From NCBI GenBank assembly GCA_038198775.1, contig JBBPZV010000018.1, positions 62,001-126,000 on the forward strand: a stretch of DNA of 64,000 bases, given 5' to 3'. The stretch comes from JACCYJ01 sp038198775 (GTDB taxonomy: Bacteria; Actinomycetota; Actinomycetes; Propionibacteriales; Nocardioidaceae). Made by a program: the position numbers and the translations under genes. The number at the start of each line of letters is the position of its first letter. Within the stretch, counting starts at the first letter, position 1. Positions 33,407-42,550 of the stretch are shown piece after piece. The notes under the pieces are model-generated. The model did not search any database. It worked only from the letters and a program-made list of their open reading frames with translations, and was not told the origin of the DNA.

Positions 33407-34711
33407 GTGGTCACAACCGCGCTGCTCACCGACCAGTACGAGCTGACCATGCTGCAGGCGGCCCTGCGCAGCAGCGCCGCGAAACGACGCTCGGTGTTCG
33501 AGCTCTTCGCCCGGCGGCTGCCCTCCGGGAGGCGCTACGGCGTGGTCGCCGGCACCGCTCGCCTCCTCGACGCGCTGGCGCAGTTTCGCTTCGACGACCC
33601 GGCATTGGCGTTCCTGGCGGACCAGGACATCGTGGACGCCGCCACGCTGGAGTGGCTCGCTGCCTACCGCTTCGGCGGTGAAATCTGGGGATATCCCGAA
33701 GGTGAGACGTACTTCCCCGGCTCGCCGCTGCTCGTGGTCGAGGGCAGCTTCGCCGAGGCGGTCGTGCTGGAGACGCTGGCGCTGAGCATCCTGAACCACG
33801 ACTGCGCGATCGCCTCCGCCGCCTCCCGGATGGTCGGTGTCGCGGAGGGGCGCCCGTGCATCGAGATGGGCGCGCGGCGTACTCATGAGGTGGCTGCCGT
33901 GGCGGCCGCGCGCGCGGCGTACGTCGCGGGCTTCGCCAGCACGGCGAGCCTGGAGGCGGGCCGCCGCTACGGCATCCCGACCGCGGGCACGGCGGCCCAC
34001 TCGTTCACGCTCGTCCACGACACCGAGCGCGACGCCTTCACCGCGCAGGTGGAGTCGCTAGGCAAAGGCACCACCCTGCTGGTCGACACGTACGACATCG
34101 CGGCGGCGGTGCGCGCCGGGATCGAGGTGGCCGGGACCGATCTGGGTGCGGTCCGGATCGACTCCGGTGACCTGCCGATGCTCGCTAGGGCGGTACGCCG
34201 GCAGCTTGACGACCTCGGCGCGACCACGACGCGGGTGATCGTCACAAGTGACCTCGACGAGTACTCGATCGCCGCCCTGGCAGCGGCGCCGGTTGATGGC
34301 TACGGCGTCGGGACGGCGCTGGTCACCGGGTCCCGGCACCCGACCTGTGGCTTCGTCTACAAGCTGGTGGCGCGGGAGCGACGGGCCGGGGAGGGCCTCG
34401 AGTCGGTAGCCAAGCGCAGCCTGGACAAGCTGTCCGTGGGAGGGCGCAAGTGGGCGGTCCGGCGGCTGTCTTCGGCTGGCATCGCGCAGTCGGAGTGGCT
34501 CGGCGGCGGGCCGATGCCGCCTGCCGACGCCACGAACAGGCCACTGCTGGTGCCGCTGGTGCGCGCCGGGGAACGGGCGTACGACGAGGGCCTGGACGCC
34601 ATGCGGGAGCGTCATGTCCGGTCGGTTTCCGAGCTGCCGGTGGTCGCGCGCCAGCTCTCTCGGGGCGAGCCCGCGATCGAGACCGTCTACGAGGAGGGTC
34701 TGCGAGCATGA
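33407..34711 (+). CDS. pncB: Nicotinate phosphoribosyltransferase
   Basis: A 434-residue enzyme that makes nicotinate mononucleotide from nicotinate and PRPP. It begins ALLTDQYELTMLQAAL. FELFARRLPSGRRYGVVAGT, FGGEIWGYPEGETYFPGSPL, GARRTHE, GIPTAGTAAHSF, the catalytic-loop region and VRIDSGDLP are all present, as is GVGTALVTG for the phosphate site. The start is GTG at 33407. The stop overlaps pncA as ATGA, so the salvage steps nicotinamide to nicotinate to NaMN are coupled. Confidence 0.95.
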   Translation: MVTTALLTDQYELTMLQAALRSSAAKRRSVFELFARRLPSGRRYGVVAGTARLLDALAQFRFDDPALAFLADQDIVDAATLEWLAAYRFGGEIWGYPEGETYFPGSPLLVVEGSFAEAVVLETLALSILNHDCAIASAASRMVGVAEGRPCIEMGARRTHEVAAVAAARAAYVAGFASTASLEAGRRYGIPTAGTAAHSFTLVHDTERDAFTAQVESLGKGTTLLVDTYDIAAAVRAGIEVAGTDLGAVRIDSGDLPMLARAVRRQLDDLGATTTRVIVTSDLDEYSIAALAAAPVDGYGVGTALVTGSRHPTCGFVYKLVARERRAGEGLESVAKRSLDKLSVGGRKWAVRRLSSAGIAQSEWLGGGPMPPADATNRPLLVPLVRAGERAYDEGLDAMRERHVRSVSELPVVARQLSRGEPAIETVYEEGLRA

Positions 34712-35265
34712 CGCGGGCGCTGATCGTCGTGGACGTGCAGAACGACTTCTGCGAGGGCGGCTCGTTGGCGGTCGCCGGCGGCGCCGAGGTGGCCGCCCGG
34801 ATCGGCGCAGTGCTGGCCGGCCGCCACGGCCATTCCGCGGTGGTAGCGACCAAGGACCACCACATCGACCCTGGCGCCCACTTCGCCGCGGATCCCGACT
34901 TCGTCGACTCCTGGCCCCGCCACTGCGTGGTCGGGACCGACGGTGAGGACTTCCACCCGGCCCTGACGCCCCGTCCGTTCGACGCGGTGTTCTGCAAGGG
35001 CGAGTACGCCGCGGCGTACTCGGGGTTCGAGGGCGTCCAGGCCGGCGGGCAGCCGTTGGCGGAGTGGCTGCGCGAGCGCGACGTCGACGCGGTGGACGTC
35101 TGCGGCATCGCTGCCGACTACTGCGTACGCGCGACGGCGCTGGACGCGGTCCGGGAGGGTTTCGCGGCGACGGTGCTGGTCGACCTGACCGCGGCCGTGG
35201 CGGCGGATCGTCTCGGTGACACCTTGGCCGACCTGCGAGCCGCTGGCGTCACCGTCGGCTCATAG
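34708..35265 (+). CDS. pncA: Nicotinamidase
   Basis: A 185-residue amidohydrolase that converts nicotinamide to nicotinate. The catalytic triad is visible: aspartate in VVDVQNDFCEGG, lysine in FCKGEY, and cysteine in GIAADYCV. The metal ligands are in DHHIDPGAHF. In mycobacteria pncA is unlinked from pncB; here they form an overlapping pair. The ATG at 34708 overlaps the pncB stop. Confidence 0.95.
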   Translation: MTRALIVVDVQNDFCEGGSLAVAGGAEVAARIGAVLAGRHGHSAVVATKDHHIDPGAHFAADPDFVDSWPRHCVVGTDGEDFHPALTPRPFDAVFCKGEYAAAYSGFEGVQAGGQPLAEWLRERDVDAVDVCGIAADYCVRATALDAVREGFAATVLVDLTAAVAADRLGDTLADLRAAGVTVGS

Positions 35266-35408
35266 CCGCCCCTCGCGGGAGTCACCGGGCGGGCGCTCGG
35301 CGGCCCAGGCGATCCGGCGGCGAGTCGTCACCGCTGGTGGTGTTCGTGGTGCAAGAGTGACGTAGCGCTGCCATCTGTCCGCGGACGCCACCGCCTTCGG
35401 GAGACGCC

Positions 35409-37532
35409 CTGAGCCCGAGCCCCACCCCGCCTCACACCGCCCGCCGGCTGGCGCACCGCTGCGACCTCCAGGGCCTGCGCGGCGTGGCTGTCCTCCTCGT
35501 CGTGCTGGCCCACGCCGGCGTGCCCGGGCTGGCCGGGGGCTACATCGGGGTCGACGTCTTCCTCGTGCTGTCGGGCTACCTGATCACTTCGCTGCTGCTG
35601 CGCGAGGCCACCACGACCGGCACCGTGGACCTGACATCGTTCTACGCCCGTCGGGCACGGCGGATCCTTCCGGCGGCCACCTTGACGCTGCTGGCGACGC
35701 TGTTCGTGGCCACGCTGACCCTGCCGTACACGCAGGCGTACCGGGTCTTGCAGGACGCGGAGTGGTCGACGTTCTTCGCCGCGAACTGGCACTTCGCCCA
35801 GCTGGGGACGGACTACTTCTCCTCCGGCCTGCCGCCCTCTCCGGTGCAGCACTATTGGTCGCTGGCCGTCGAGGAACAGTTCTACCTCGTCTGGCCGGTG
35901 GTCCTGGCGCTCGTGCTGTCGGTCGGTCTGCGTCGTCCCAAGAGTGCGGTGATCGGCGCGCGCGGGCGGGTTCGCGTGCTCTGCGTTGTCCTCCTGGCCG
36001 CGACGGCGGGCTCCTTCGTCTGGGCCGCCACCCACGTCGGCAACGACCCGGCTGGCACCTACTTCTCAACGCTGGCCCGGGCCTGGGAGCTCGGAGCCGG
36101 TGCGTTGCTCGCCCTCCTCGGAAGCCTGCCGGCACGGCTGCCGTTCCCGGCCCGGGGCCTGCTCAGCTGGGGCGGGCTGATCGCCATCGTGGCTGCAGCG
36201 ACCCGGTTCGGACCCACCACACCGGTTCCCGGCACCGCGGCGCTGCTGCCGGTCCTCGGCACCGTCGCGGTGATCGCCTGCGGGGCCGGAGGATCGACCG
36301 CAGGCCCCGCTCGAATGCTGGGCGGATGGCCGCTGTCTCGGCTCGGAGACCTCTCGTACTCCTTCTACCTCTGGCACTGGCCGTTCCTCGTGCTTCCGGC
36401 GGCATGGGCCGGGCACGAGCTGGGCCTCGTACCCGCGCTCGCCCTGTCAGCGGTCGCGCTCGCGACGTCGGTCCTCACCTACCGACTCTTCGAGGACCCG
36501 ATCCGGTCGGTGCGAGGGCTGAGCCTACGGCCGCAGCTCGCCCTCGGGTTGTGGCCGGTGACGGTGACCCTGGTGCTGGTTGGCGTCTTGTGGTCCGGCG
36601 GCCGGATCGCGACGGCCGCGAACACCAGCATGGGAGCCTCGGTCTCTGCCGCGGGGGAGAGCACCCCCGCCGAGCTGGCAACCGCCGTCGCCCAGGCGGT
36701 ACGTGAGGCCGAGCGCGGTGCCCCCTTGCCGCGAGTTGTGCAAGACCTGCGCACGCTCAGCCTCGACAGGCCGCCGGCCTGCATCGCCGCTGCAGCGGAG
36801 ACCGTCTCCCGGTTGTGCCCAAGTGGTGACCTTTCGGCCGGCCGCACGGTCGTCGTGCTCGGGGACTCCCACGCTCGGATGTGGCTTCCCGCGGTGGACG
36901 CGATCGCGGCGGAGCGCGGCTGGCGTGTGGTCCCGCTGCTCAAGATGGGATGCCGGCCACTGGACTGGCCGTTGTGGGACGCAGCGTCCGCTCACGTGGG
37001 CGAGTTCTGCCAAGAGTTCTCCGCCTGGGCCCGGGCGCAGGTCGACGAGATTCAGCCGGATCTCGTGGTCGTGGCAGGCAAGGCGCCGGTCACCCTGGCC
37101 AACGAGGCCGGCGACGGGCCGATGCCGCCCGGCGACGCCTCGCTCGCGGCCTGGCAGACCGGCATGCAACGGCTGGTGGACCGCCTGCTGAGATCGGCGG
37201 ATGCGGTTCGGCTCGTCCTGGACACGCCGGCGTTGTCACAGAACCCGGCGGACTGTCTCAGCGCAGCCGGCGCCACCATGGCTTCTTGCACCGAGGGGTT
37301 CCCACCCCAGATCAGCGAGTTCAACGCGCGTACCCAAGCTGTAGCGGCGGCCACCCGAGGGGTCGCCACGGTCGACATGACGCGCTACGTCTGCTGGCAC
37401 GGGCGTTGCCCCATGGTCGTCTCCGGGATCGCGGTGTACGCCGACGACGACCACCTGTCTCGCACGTACGTCCAACACCTGACGCCAGCCTTCGCCGCCG
37501 AGGCCAGACTCCCCCGCGCCGCCCCGGCGTAG
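35409..37532 (+). CDS. Acyltransferase-3/SGNH fusion (OafA-type O-acetyltransferase)
   Basis: A membrane protein of about 707 residues. The AT3 domain (about 1-370) has DLQGLRGVAVLLVVLAHAG, the YIGVDVFLVLSGYLIT motif, YARRARRILPA, and HYWSLAVEEQFYLVWPV, which is specific to the family. The C-terminal extracellular SGNH-hydrolase domain (about 430-700) has VVVLGDSHARMW and DDDHLS for the nucleophile and base. Such proteins acetylate envelope sugars. No ATG/GTG/TTG lies between an in-frame TGA at 35358 and GTG 35484; GTG 35484 would cut the conserved first helix. The CTG at 35409 follows GGGAG at a good distance and is proposed as the start. Confidence 0.82.
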   Translation: MSPSPTPPHTARRLAHRCDLQGLRGVAVLLVVLAHAGVPGLAGGYIGVDVFLVLSGYLITSLLLREATTTGTVDLTSFYARRARRILPAATLTLLATLFVATLTLPYTQAYRVLQDAEWSTFFAANWHFAQLGTDYFSSGLPPSPVQHYWSLAVEEQFYLVWPVVLALVLSVGLRRPKSAVIGARGRVRVLCVVLLAATAGSFVWAATHVGNDPAGTYFSTLARAWELGAGALLALLGSLPARLPFPARGLLSWGGLIAIVAAATRFGPTTPVPGTAALLPVLGTVAVIACGAGGSTAGPARMLGGWPLSRLGDLSYSFYLWHWPFLVLPAAWAGHELGLVPALALSAVALATSVLTYRLFEDPIRSVRGLSLRPQLALGLWPVTVTLVLVGVLWSGGRIATAANTSMGASVSAAGESTPAELATAVAQAVREAERGAPLPRVVQDLRTLSLDRPPACIAAAAETVSRLCPSGDLSAGRTVVVLGDSHARMWLPAVDAIAAERGWRVVPLLKMGCRPLDWPLWDAASAHVGEFCQEFSAWARAQVDEIQPDLVVVAGKAPVTLANEAGDGPMPPGDASLAAWQTGMQRLVDRLLRSADAVRLVLDTPALSQNPADCLSAAGATMASCTEGFPPQISEFNARTQAVAAATRGVATVDMTRYVCWHGRCPMVVSGIAVYADDDHLSRTYVQHLTPAFAAEARLPRAAPA

Positions 37533-37542
37533 CCGAAACCGA

Positions 37543-37621
37543 CGATCCGTGAGTCTTGGTCCCACGATCCGTGAGTTTGTGGTCCGCCCATCCGACGGCG
37601 ACGAACAAAACTCACGGATGG
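37543..37621. repeat. CCGTGAGT palindromic intergenic element, copy 1
   Basis: Two direct copies of CGATCCGTGAGT (37543-37554 and 37565-37576) are followed by the inverted copy AAAACTCACGGATGG (37607-37621). The arms ATCCGTGAGTTT and AAACTCACGGAT can pair. It lies between the convergent ends of the acyltransferase and hmgA genes, and a second copy is at 42476-42544. It may act as a two-way terminator. Confidence 0.7.
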
Positions 37622-37643
37622 CCCGATCGAAACTCACCGACGG

Positions 37644-38858
37644 TCAGAGGTGGCGGCCCGACCAGGTCCAGGCGTAGGCACCGTCGTCGCTGGCGACGCC
37701 ACCCTCGCCGAGTTCGAGCGGCCGGAAGGTGTCAACCATCACCGCCAGCTCGTCGAAGTACTCCGCACCGAGTGCGCCCTCGATCGCCGCGGGCTGCGGC
37801 CCGTGCGCGTACCCACCGGGGTGCAGTGAGATCGACCCGCGGTTGATCCCCGACCCCTTGCGCGCCTCGTAGTCGCCCTCGACGTAGAACATCACCTCGT
37901 CGGAGTCCACGTTGGAGTGGTAGTACGGCACGGGGACCGCCAGTGGGTGGTAGTCGACCTTGCGCGGCACGAAGTTGCACACCACGAAGTTGATGCCCTC
38001 GAACACCTGGTGCACCGGCGGCGGCTGGTGGATCCGCCCCGTGATCGGCTCGAAGTCGGACACGTTGAAGGTGTACGGGTACATGCACCCGTCCCATCCC
38101 ACGACGTCAAACGGGTGCGTGGCGTACGTCATCCGAGTGCCCACCAGCCCGCTGGGTCCGTGCCCGCGGTGCTTGACCAGCACCTCGACGTCCTCGCCGT
38201 CGACCAGCAGCGGATCGGTGGGCCCTTGCAGGTCACGCTCGCAGTAGGGGGCGTGCTCGAGGAACTGCCCGTACCGCGAGAGGTACCGCCGCGGCGGCGC
38301 GATGTGGCTGTTGGCCTCGATCGCGTACGCCCGCAGCGGCCCGGCACCGACATCGGGGATCCAGCGATGCGTGGTGGCCCTCGGGATCAGCACGTAGTCG
38401 CCCTGCTGCGCCGCGAGCGTCCCGAACACAGTCTCGACGCTCGCCGCACCCGCCTCGACGTAGACGCACTCGTCACCGACCGCATTGCGGTAGTACGGCG
38501 ACGCTGCACCGGCGACCGCGTAGCAGATCCGGACATCGGCGTTGCCGAGCACCAGCCGTCGCCCGGTGACCGGGTCGACGTCGACGTGCTCGCCCTCCTT
38601 GAACAGCTCGTGCAACCTCAGGTGCCGCGGCGTCAGCGGGTGGTTCGGTGTCGTCTGGGCGTCCGGAAGCTCCCAGACCTGGGAGTCGACGATCGACGAG
38701 GGCACGCCGCGGTGATACAGCAGCGAGGAGTCCGACGAGAAACCCTCCTCCCCCATCAGCTCCTCGTAGTGCAGCTGACCGGCCCGCGACCCCTCGCCGG
38801 CACGGAACTGGGTGTGCCGCTTCGGCGGGACGTCCCCGATGCGCTGGTAGTGGACCAT
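37644..38858 (-). CDS. hmgA: Homogentisate 1,2-dioxygenase
   Basis: A 404-residue iron dioxygenase that opens the ring of homogentisate in tyrosine degradation. It begins MVHYQRIGDVPPKRHTQF. The active-site ligands are in YYHSNVDSDEVMFYVEGD (His, Glu) and SLHPGGYAHGPQP (His). The ATG at 38858 has GGAGG seven bases upstream. It is divergent from the unknown gene and fahA, with 71 bases between, so both sides may share control. Confidence 0.93.
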   Translation of the reverse strand: MVHYQRIGDVPPKRHTQFRAGEGSRAGQLHYEELMGEEGFSSDSSLLYHRGVPSSIVDSQVWELPDAQTTPNHPLTPRHLRLHELFKEGEHVDVDPVTGRRLVLGNADVRICYAVAGAASPYYRNAVGDECVYVEAGAASVETVFGTLAAQQGDYVLIPRATTHRWIPDVGAGPLRAYAIEANSHIAPPRRYLSRYGQFLEHAPYCERDLQGPTDPLLVDGEDVEVLVKHRGHGPSGLVGTRMTYATHPFDVVGWDGCMYPYTFNVSDFEPITGRIHQPPPVHQVFEGINFVVCNFVPRKVDYHPLAVPVPYYHSNVDSDEVMFYVEGDYEARKGSGINRGSISLHPGGYAHGPQPAAIEGALGAEYFDELAVMVDTFRPLELGEGGVASDDGAYAWTWSGRHL

Positions 38859-38929
38859 GCCGATGCCTCCGTGCTCGGGGCGGTCTGATAGCCGTTCTCC
38901 CCCTGTCACCATGGGATAGCCTCGCCAGC

Positions 38930-39826
38930 GTGTCAACCGGTGCTGTGAGGGCCCTGCTCGACACCCTGGTCGATGACGCCGCCATCTTTCCACCCGGCAA
39001 CCTCCCACTGGCGCCGGCGATCCGCGAACACCGCGGGCACCGCACGGCGTGGTACTCAGATCTCGTCGGCCCGTTCCTGGTCAGCGATTCCCGTCTCGCC
39101 GAGCTCGGCAGGTTGCTCTCCGACCGCGAGTTGTCCGCCGAGCCCCCGTTGGCCGTCTCGCTGGTCGTGACCGGCGGGGCCGGGGCGCTGGAGCCAGCGC
39201 TGACGTGGGCCGAACGGGACGAGCGGGTGCGCCTGCGCAGCGTCGAGATCGCGCTGCGCGACGAGGACGACCTGGCCCGCAACGCCCACCGGGTAACGCT
39301 GGTGCTGGCGGGGACGCTTCCGGCCGACGTGACGGCGTACGTCGAGCTCCCTCACGATCGCACCGCGTCCTGGGGAGCCGCCGCGGACGCAGTCGCCGAG
39401 GCCGGCCACCGGCTGAAGTTCCGCACCGGTGGCGAGACCGCCGAAGCCCACCCGGACCCCGCAGAGTTGGCCCACTCCCTCGTGGCGGCGCTCGATCGCG
39501 AGCTGGCCTTCAAGTGCACTGCCGGTCTGCACCACGCCGTGCGCAACACCGCGCCCGCAACCGGCTTCGAGCAGCACGGGTTCCTCAACGTCGCACTTGC
39601 GACGCGGGCAGTGCTCGACGGTGCCGGTGTCGACGAAGTCGTGCGGGTCCTCACCGACCGGAACGCGGTCAGCGTCGCCTCGGCGGCTGCGGACCTGGAC
39701 GCCGAGGCTGCCGGTCGGATCCGCTCGTGGTTCACCTCGTTCGGCTCGTGCAGCATTGCCGAGCCGGTCACGGACCTGGTCGAGCTGGGACTGCTCAGCC
39801 GAGACCCGGCCGGAGTGGCTTCGTGA
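38930..39826 (+). CDS. Unknown protein of the homogentisate cluster
   Basis: A 298-residue soluble protein with no signal peptide or membrane helix. Conserved-looking stretches are LVDDAAIFPPGNLPL near the N-terminus, AWYSDLVGPFLVSDSR, KFRTGGETAEAHPDP and FKCTAGLHHAVRN followed by FLNVALAT. The alternation of strands and helices suggests a TIM-barrel-like enzyme. It overlaps fahA by four bases and lies divergent from hmgA, so a role in homogentisate catabolism is likely. No maleylacetoacetate isomerase is seen in the window, and this gene occupies its place, but it does not look like the glutathione-transferase type. The function is unproven. Confidence 0.7.
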   Translation: MSTGAVRALLDTLVDDAAIFPPGNLPLAPAIREHRGHRTAWYSDLVGPFLVSDSRLAELGRLLSDRELSAEPPLAVSLVVTGGAGALEPALTWAERDERVRLRSVEIALRDEDDLARNAHRVTLVLAGTLPADVTAYVELPHDRTASWGAAADAVAEAGHRLKFRTGGETAEAHPDPAELAHSLVAALDRELAFKCTAGLHHAVRNTAPATGFEQHGFLNVALATRAVLDGAGVDEVVRVLTDRNAVSVASAAADLDAEAAGRIRSWFTSFGSCSIAEPVTDLVELGLLSRDPAGVAS

Positions 39827-41037
39827 GCGAACCCACCTGGGTGCCAGGTGCGGCTGGCAGCGGGTTCGACGTCGACCACCTGCCGTACGGCGTGGTGTCG
39901 GTGGGCGATGATGTCCCCCGGGTCGGGGTGCGGATCGGCGACTTCGTGCTCGACCTGGCACCGGTCGCCGCCAGCGATCTGATGAGCGAGGTCGTGCTGC
40001 TCGCCCAGCCCACCTTGGGCCCGCTGCTCGCTGCCGGACGCCCGGTCTGGCGTGAGGTGCGCCAGTGGGTGTCGACGGTGCTGACCGACCGCAGCGAGCG
40101 CAGCACGGTCGAACCGCATCTCGTGCCGTCCTCCGAGGTCTCGCTGCACCTGCCGTTCGAGGTGGCCGACTACGTCGACTTCTACTGTTCGCTGGAGCAC
40201 GCCACCAACGTGGGCCGGATCTTCCGCCCGGACGCGGAGCCGCTGCTGCCGAACTGGAGACACCTGCCGGTCGGCTACCACGGCCGGGCCGGCACCGTCG
40301 TCCCATCGGGCACCCCGATCGTGCGTCCGTGCGGCCAGCGCAAGCCACCCACGGCCGACGTCCCGTCGTACGGCCCGTCCCAGCGGCTCGACGTCGAGGC
40401 CGAGCTCGGATTCGTCGTCGGCACGCCGTCGCGACTGGGCCATCCGGTGCCGGTCTCCGCCTTCGCCGACCACGTCTTCGGGGTGACGCTGGTCAACGAC
40501 TGGTCCGCCCGTGACATCCAGGCCTGGGAGTACGTCCCGCTGGGTCCGTTCCTGGGCAAGTCGTTCGCGACCTCGGTCTCGCCGTGGATCACCCCGCTGG
40601 ACGCGTTGGCGTCGGCGCGGGCGCCGCTGCCAGGGCAGGAGCCGGAGCCGCTGCCGTACCTGCGGGTCAGCGAGCCTGCCGGCTACGACATCGAGGTCGC
40701 GATCAGCTGGAACGGCACCGTGGTCTCGCGCCCGCCCTACGCGTCGATGTACTGGTCGCCGGCGCAGATGCTGGCTCACCTGACCGTCAACGGGGCATCG
40801 TTGCGCACCGGCGACCTGTTCGCGTCAGGCACGATCAGCGGCGCCGCGCCGGACCAGCGGGGGTCGTTCCTCGAGCTGTCGTGGGGCGGCAGCGAGTCGG
40901 TCCGGCTCGACGACGGCAGCCCTCGGGCGTTCCTCGAGGACGGCGACGAGGTGACGCTGTCGGCGACCGCGCCAGGAGCGCTGGGCGGCCGGATCACCCT
41001 CGGGGAGGTCACCGGTCGGGTGCTTCCGGCCCGCTGA
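39823..41037 (+). CDS. fahA: Fumarylacetoacetase
   Basis: A 404-residue hydrolase that splits fumarylacetoacetate to fumarate and acetoacetate, the last step of tyrosine degradation. The motifs are DYVDFYCSLEHATNVGRIFR, HLPVGYHGRAGTVVPSGTPI, LDVEAELGFVVG with the metal-binding glutamates, VNDWSARDIQAWEYVPLGPF and GKSFATSVSPW. The GTG at 39823 overlaps the upstream stop as GTGA. The converging oxidase gene ends four bases after it. Confidence 0.95.
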   Translation: MSEPTWVPGAAGSGFDVDHLPYGVVSVGDDVPRVGVRIGDFVLDLAPVAASDLMSEVVLLAQPTLGPLLAAGRPVWREVRQWVSTVLTDRSERSTVEPHLVPSSEVSLHLPFEVADYVDFYCSLEHATNVGRIFRPDAEPLLPNWRHLPVGYHGRAGTVVPSGTPIVRPCGQRKPPTADVPSYGPSQRLDVEAELGFVVGTPSRLGHPVPVSAFADHVFGVTLVNDWSARDIQAWEYVPLGPFLGKSFATSVSPWITPLDALASARAPLPGQEPEPLPYLRVSEPAGYDIEVAISWNGTVVSRPPYASMYWSPAQMLAHLTVNGASLRTGDLFASGTISGAAPDQRGSFLELSWGGSESVRLDDGSPRAFLEDGDEVTLSATAPGALGGRITLGEVTGRVLPAR

Positions 41038-41041
41038 GCGG

Positions 41042-42424
41042 TCAGTGGACCGCGTGCACCTTGCCGGGGTTGAGGATCCCGAGCGGGTCGAGCGCCGCCT
41101 TGATCTCGCCGTGAACCCGCAGGCCGACCGGGCCGATCTCCCGGCGAAGCAGCTCGCGCTTGAGGATGCCGACGCCGTGCTCACCGGTGATGGTGCCGCC
41201 CAGCTCCAACCCCAGCACCATGATGTCGTCGAACAACCGGTGTGCCCGGCTGACCTGGTCGGGATCGGCGGCGTCGAACACGACGGCAGGGTGGAAGTTG
41301 CCGTCACCAGCATGGCCCACGATGCCCACCAGCAGCCCGGCGGCAGTGCCAAGCCCCTCGACGCCGGCCACCAGGTCCGCGAGCCGGTCGCGCGGGACGC
41401 AGACGTCGTCGATCAGCGTGGACCCGAGACGTTCGTACGCGGTCAGCACCTCACGGCGGGCAGCCAGCAGCAGCTCACCCTCGACAGGGTCCTCGGCCAC
41501 GACCACGTCGAGTGCGCCGGCAGCGGCCAGCCGATCCGCCAGCACCGACACCTCCGCCTTGGCGGGGACACCACCCAGATCCGACTGCGCGATCACCAGC
41601 GCGCCCACCTCTGGGCCGAAGCCGAGGCGGTGCGACTCGTTCACCGCCCGCACGCTGGTCCGGTCCAGGAACTCCAGCAGGCTCGGGACGACGCCGCTGG
41701 CCAGGACCGCCATCACCGCGATGGCCGCCGCTCGCGAGTCAGGAAACGTGGCCGCCACCGTCACAGGTGTCTGCGTCCTCGATCGCAGCGCCAGAGTGAC
41801 CTCGGTGACGACGCCCAGGGTGCCCTCGGAGCCGACGAACAGCCGAGTCAGGTCGTAGCCGGCGACCCCTTTGACCGTTCGCCGGCCGGTCCGCAGCACC
41901 TCACCGCTGGCAAGGACGACCTCCAGCCCGAGCACGTAGTCCGCGGTGACCCCGTACTTCACACAGCACAGCCCGCCTGAGTTGGTCGCCACGTTGCCAC
42001 CGATCGTGCAGAACTCCCAGCTGCTGGGGTCCGGCGGGTAGAACAGGCCGTGCTCGCCGACGGCGTGCGAGAGCGCGGAGTTCATCACTCCCGGTTGGGT
42101 GACCGCGTACCGGTTGGCGACGTCGATCTCGAGCACCCGGTCCATGGCCTCGAGGCTCAGCACGATGCCGCCCTCGATGGCGTTTGCGGCGCCCGACAGG
42201 CCACTGCGAGCACCCTGTGGCACCACCGGGATGCGGTGCTGCGCGGCGATCTGCACGACAGCGCTGACCTGGGCGGTGTCGCGGACGCGGATCACGCAGA
42301 GCGGATGACCGGCGGGGCAGAACGCCGCCCGATCGAAGCGGTACGTCTCCATGCGGTCGGCGTCGGTAACAACGCACTCGTTCGGCAGCGTGGCCCTCAA
42401 CGCTTGCAGGCCCGGATGCGCCAT
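41042..42424 (-). CDS. FAD-linked oxidase, glycolate oxidase/D-lactate dehydrogenase type (GlcD-like)
   Basis: A 460-residue flavoprotein of the vanillyl-alcohol oxidase fold. The FAD-binding half shows VVPQGARSGLSGAANAIEGG, then TIGGNVATNSGGLCCVKYG, VLRTGRRTVKGVAGYDLT and LFVGSEGTLGVVTEVTL. The C-terminal substrate half has HAGDGNFHPAVVFD and GTITGEHGVGILKRELLRRE, which hold active-site histidines. It oxidises a 2-hydroxyacid; which one is not clear. The ATG is at 42424. It converges with fahA. Confidence 0.88.
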   Translation of the reverse strand: MAHPGLQALRATLPNECVVTDADRMETYRFDRAAFCPAGHPLCVIRVRDTAQVSAVVQIAAQHRIPVVPQGARSGLSGAANAIEGGIVLSLEAMDRVLEIDVANRYAVTQPGVMNSALSHAVGEHGLFYPPDPSSWEFCTIGGNVATNSGGLCCVKYGVTADYVLGLEVVLASGEVLRTGRRTVKGVAGYDLTRLFVGSEGTLGVVTEVTLALRSRTQTPVTVAATFPDSRAAAIAVMAVLASGVVPSLLEFLDRTSVRAVNESHRLGFGPEVGALVIAQSDLGGVPAKAEVSVLADRLAAAGALDVVVAEDPVEGELLLAARREVLTAYERLGSTLIDDVCVPRDRLADLVAGVEGLGTAAGLLVGIVGHAGDGNFHPAVVFDAADPDQVSRAHRLFDDIMVLGLELGGTITGEHGVGILKRELLRREIGPVGLRVHGEIKAALDPLGILNPGKVHAVH

Positions 42425-42475
42425 GCCGGCAATCTAGGCCCACCTACGCGGACCAGACGGACAGCTGAGCAACGA

Positions 42476-42544
42476 CGATCCGTGAGTTTCGGCCCGACGC
42501 CCGCACCCGAAGTCTCGGATGGTCACGCCGAAACTCACGGATGG
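42476..42544. repeat. CCGTGAGT palindromic intergenic element, copy 2
   Basis: The arms ATCCGTGAGTTTCGGC (42478-42493) and GCCGAAACTCACGGAT form a perfect 16-bp stem around a 34-base loop. It lies between glcD-like and M1 peptidase genes and matches the copy at 37543-37621. Confidence 0.75.
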
Positions 42545-42550
42545 TGGGGC

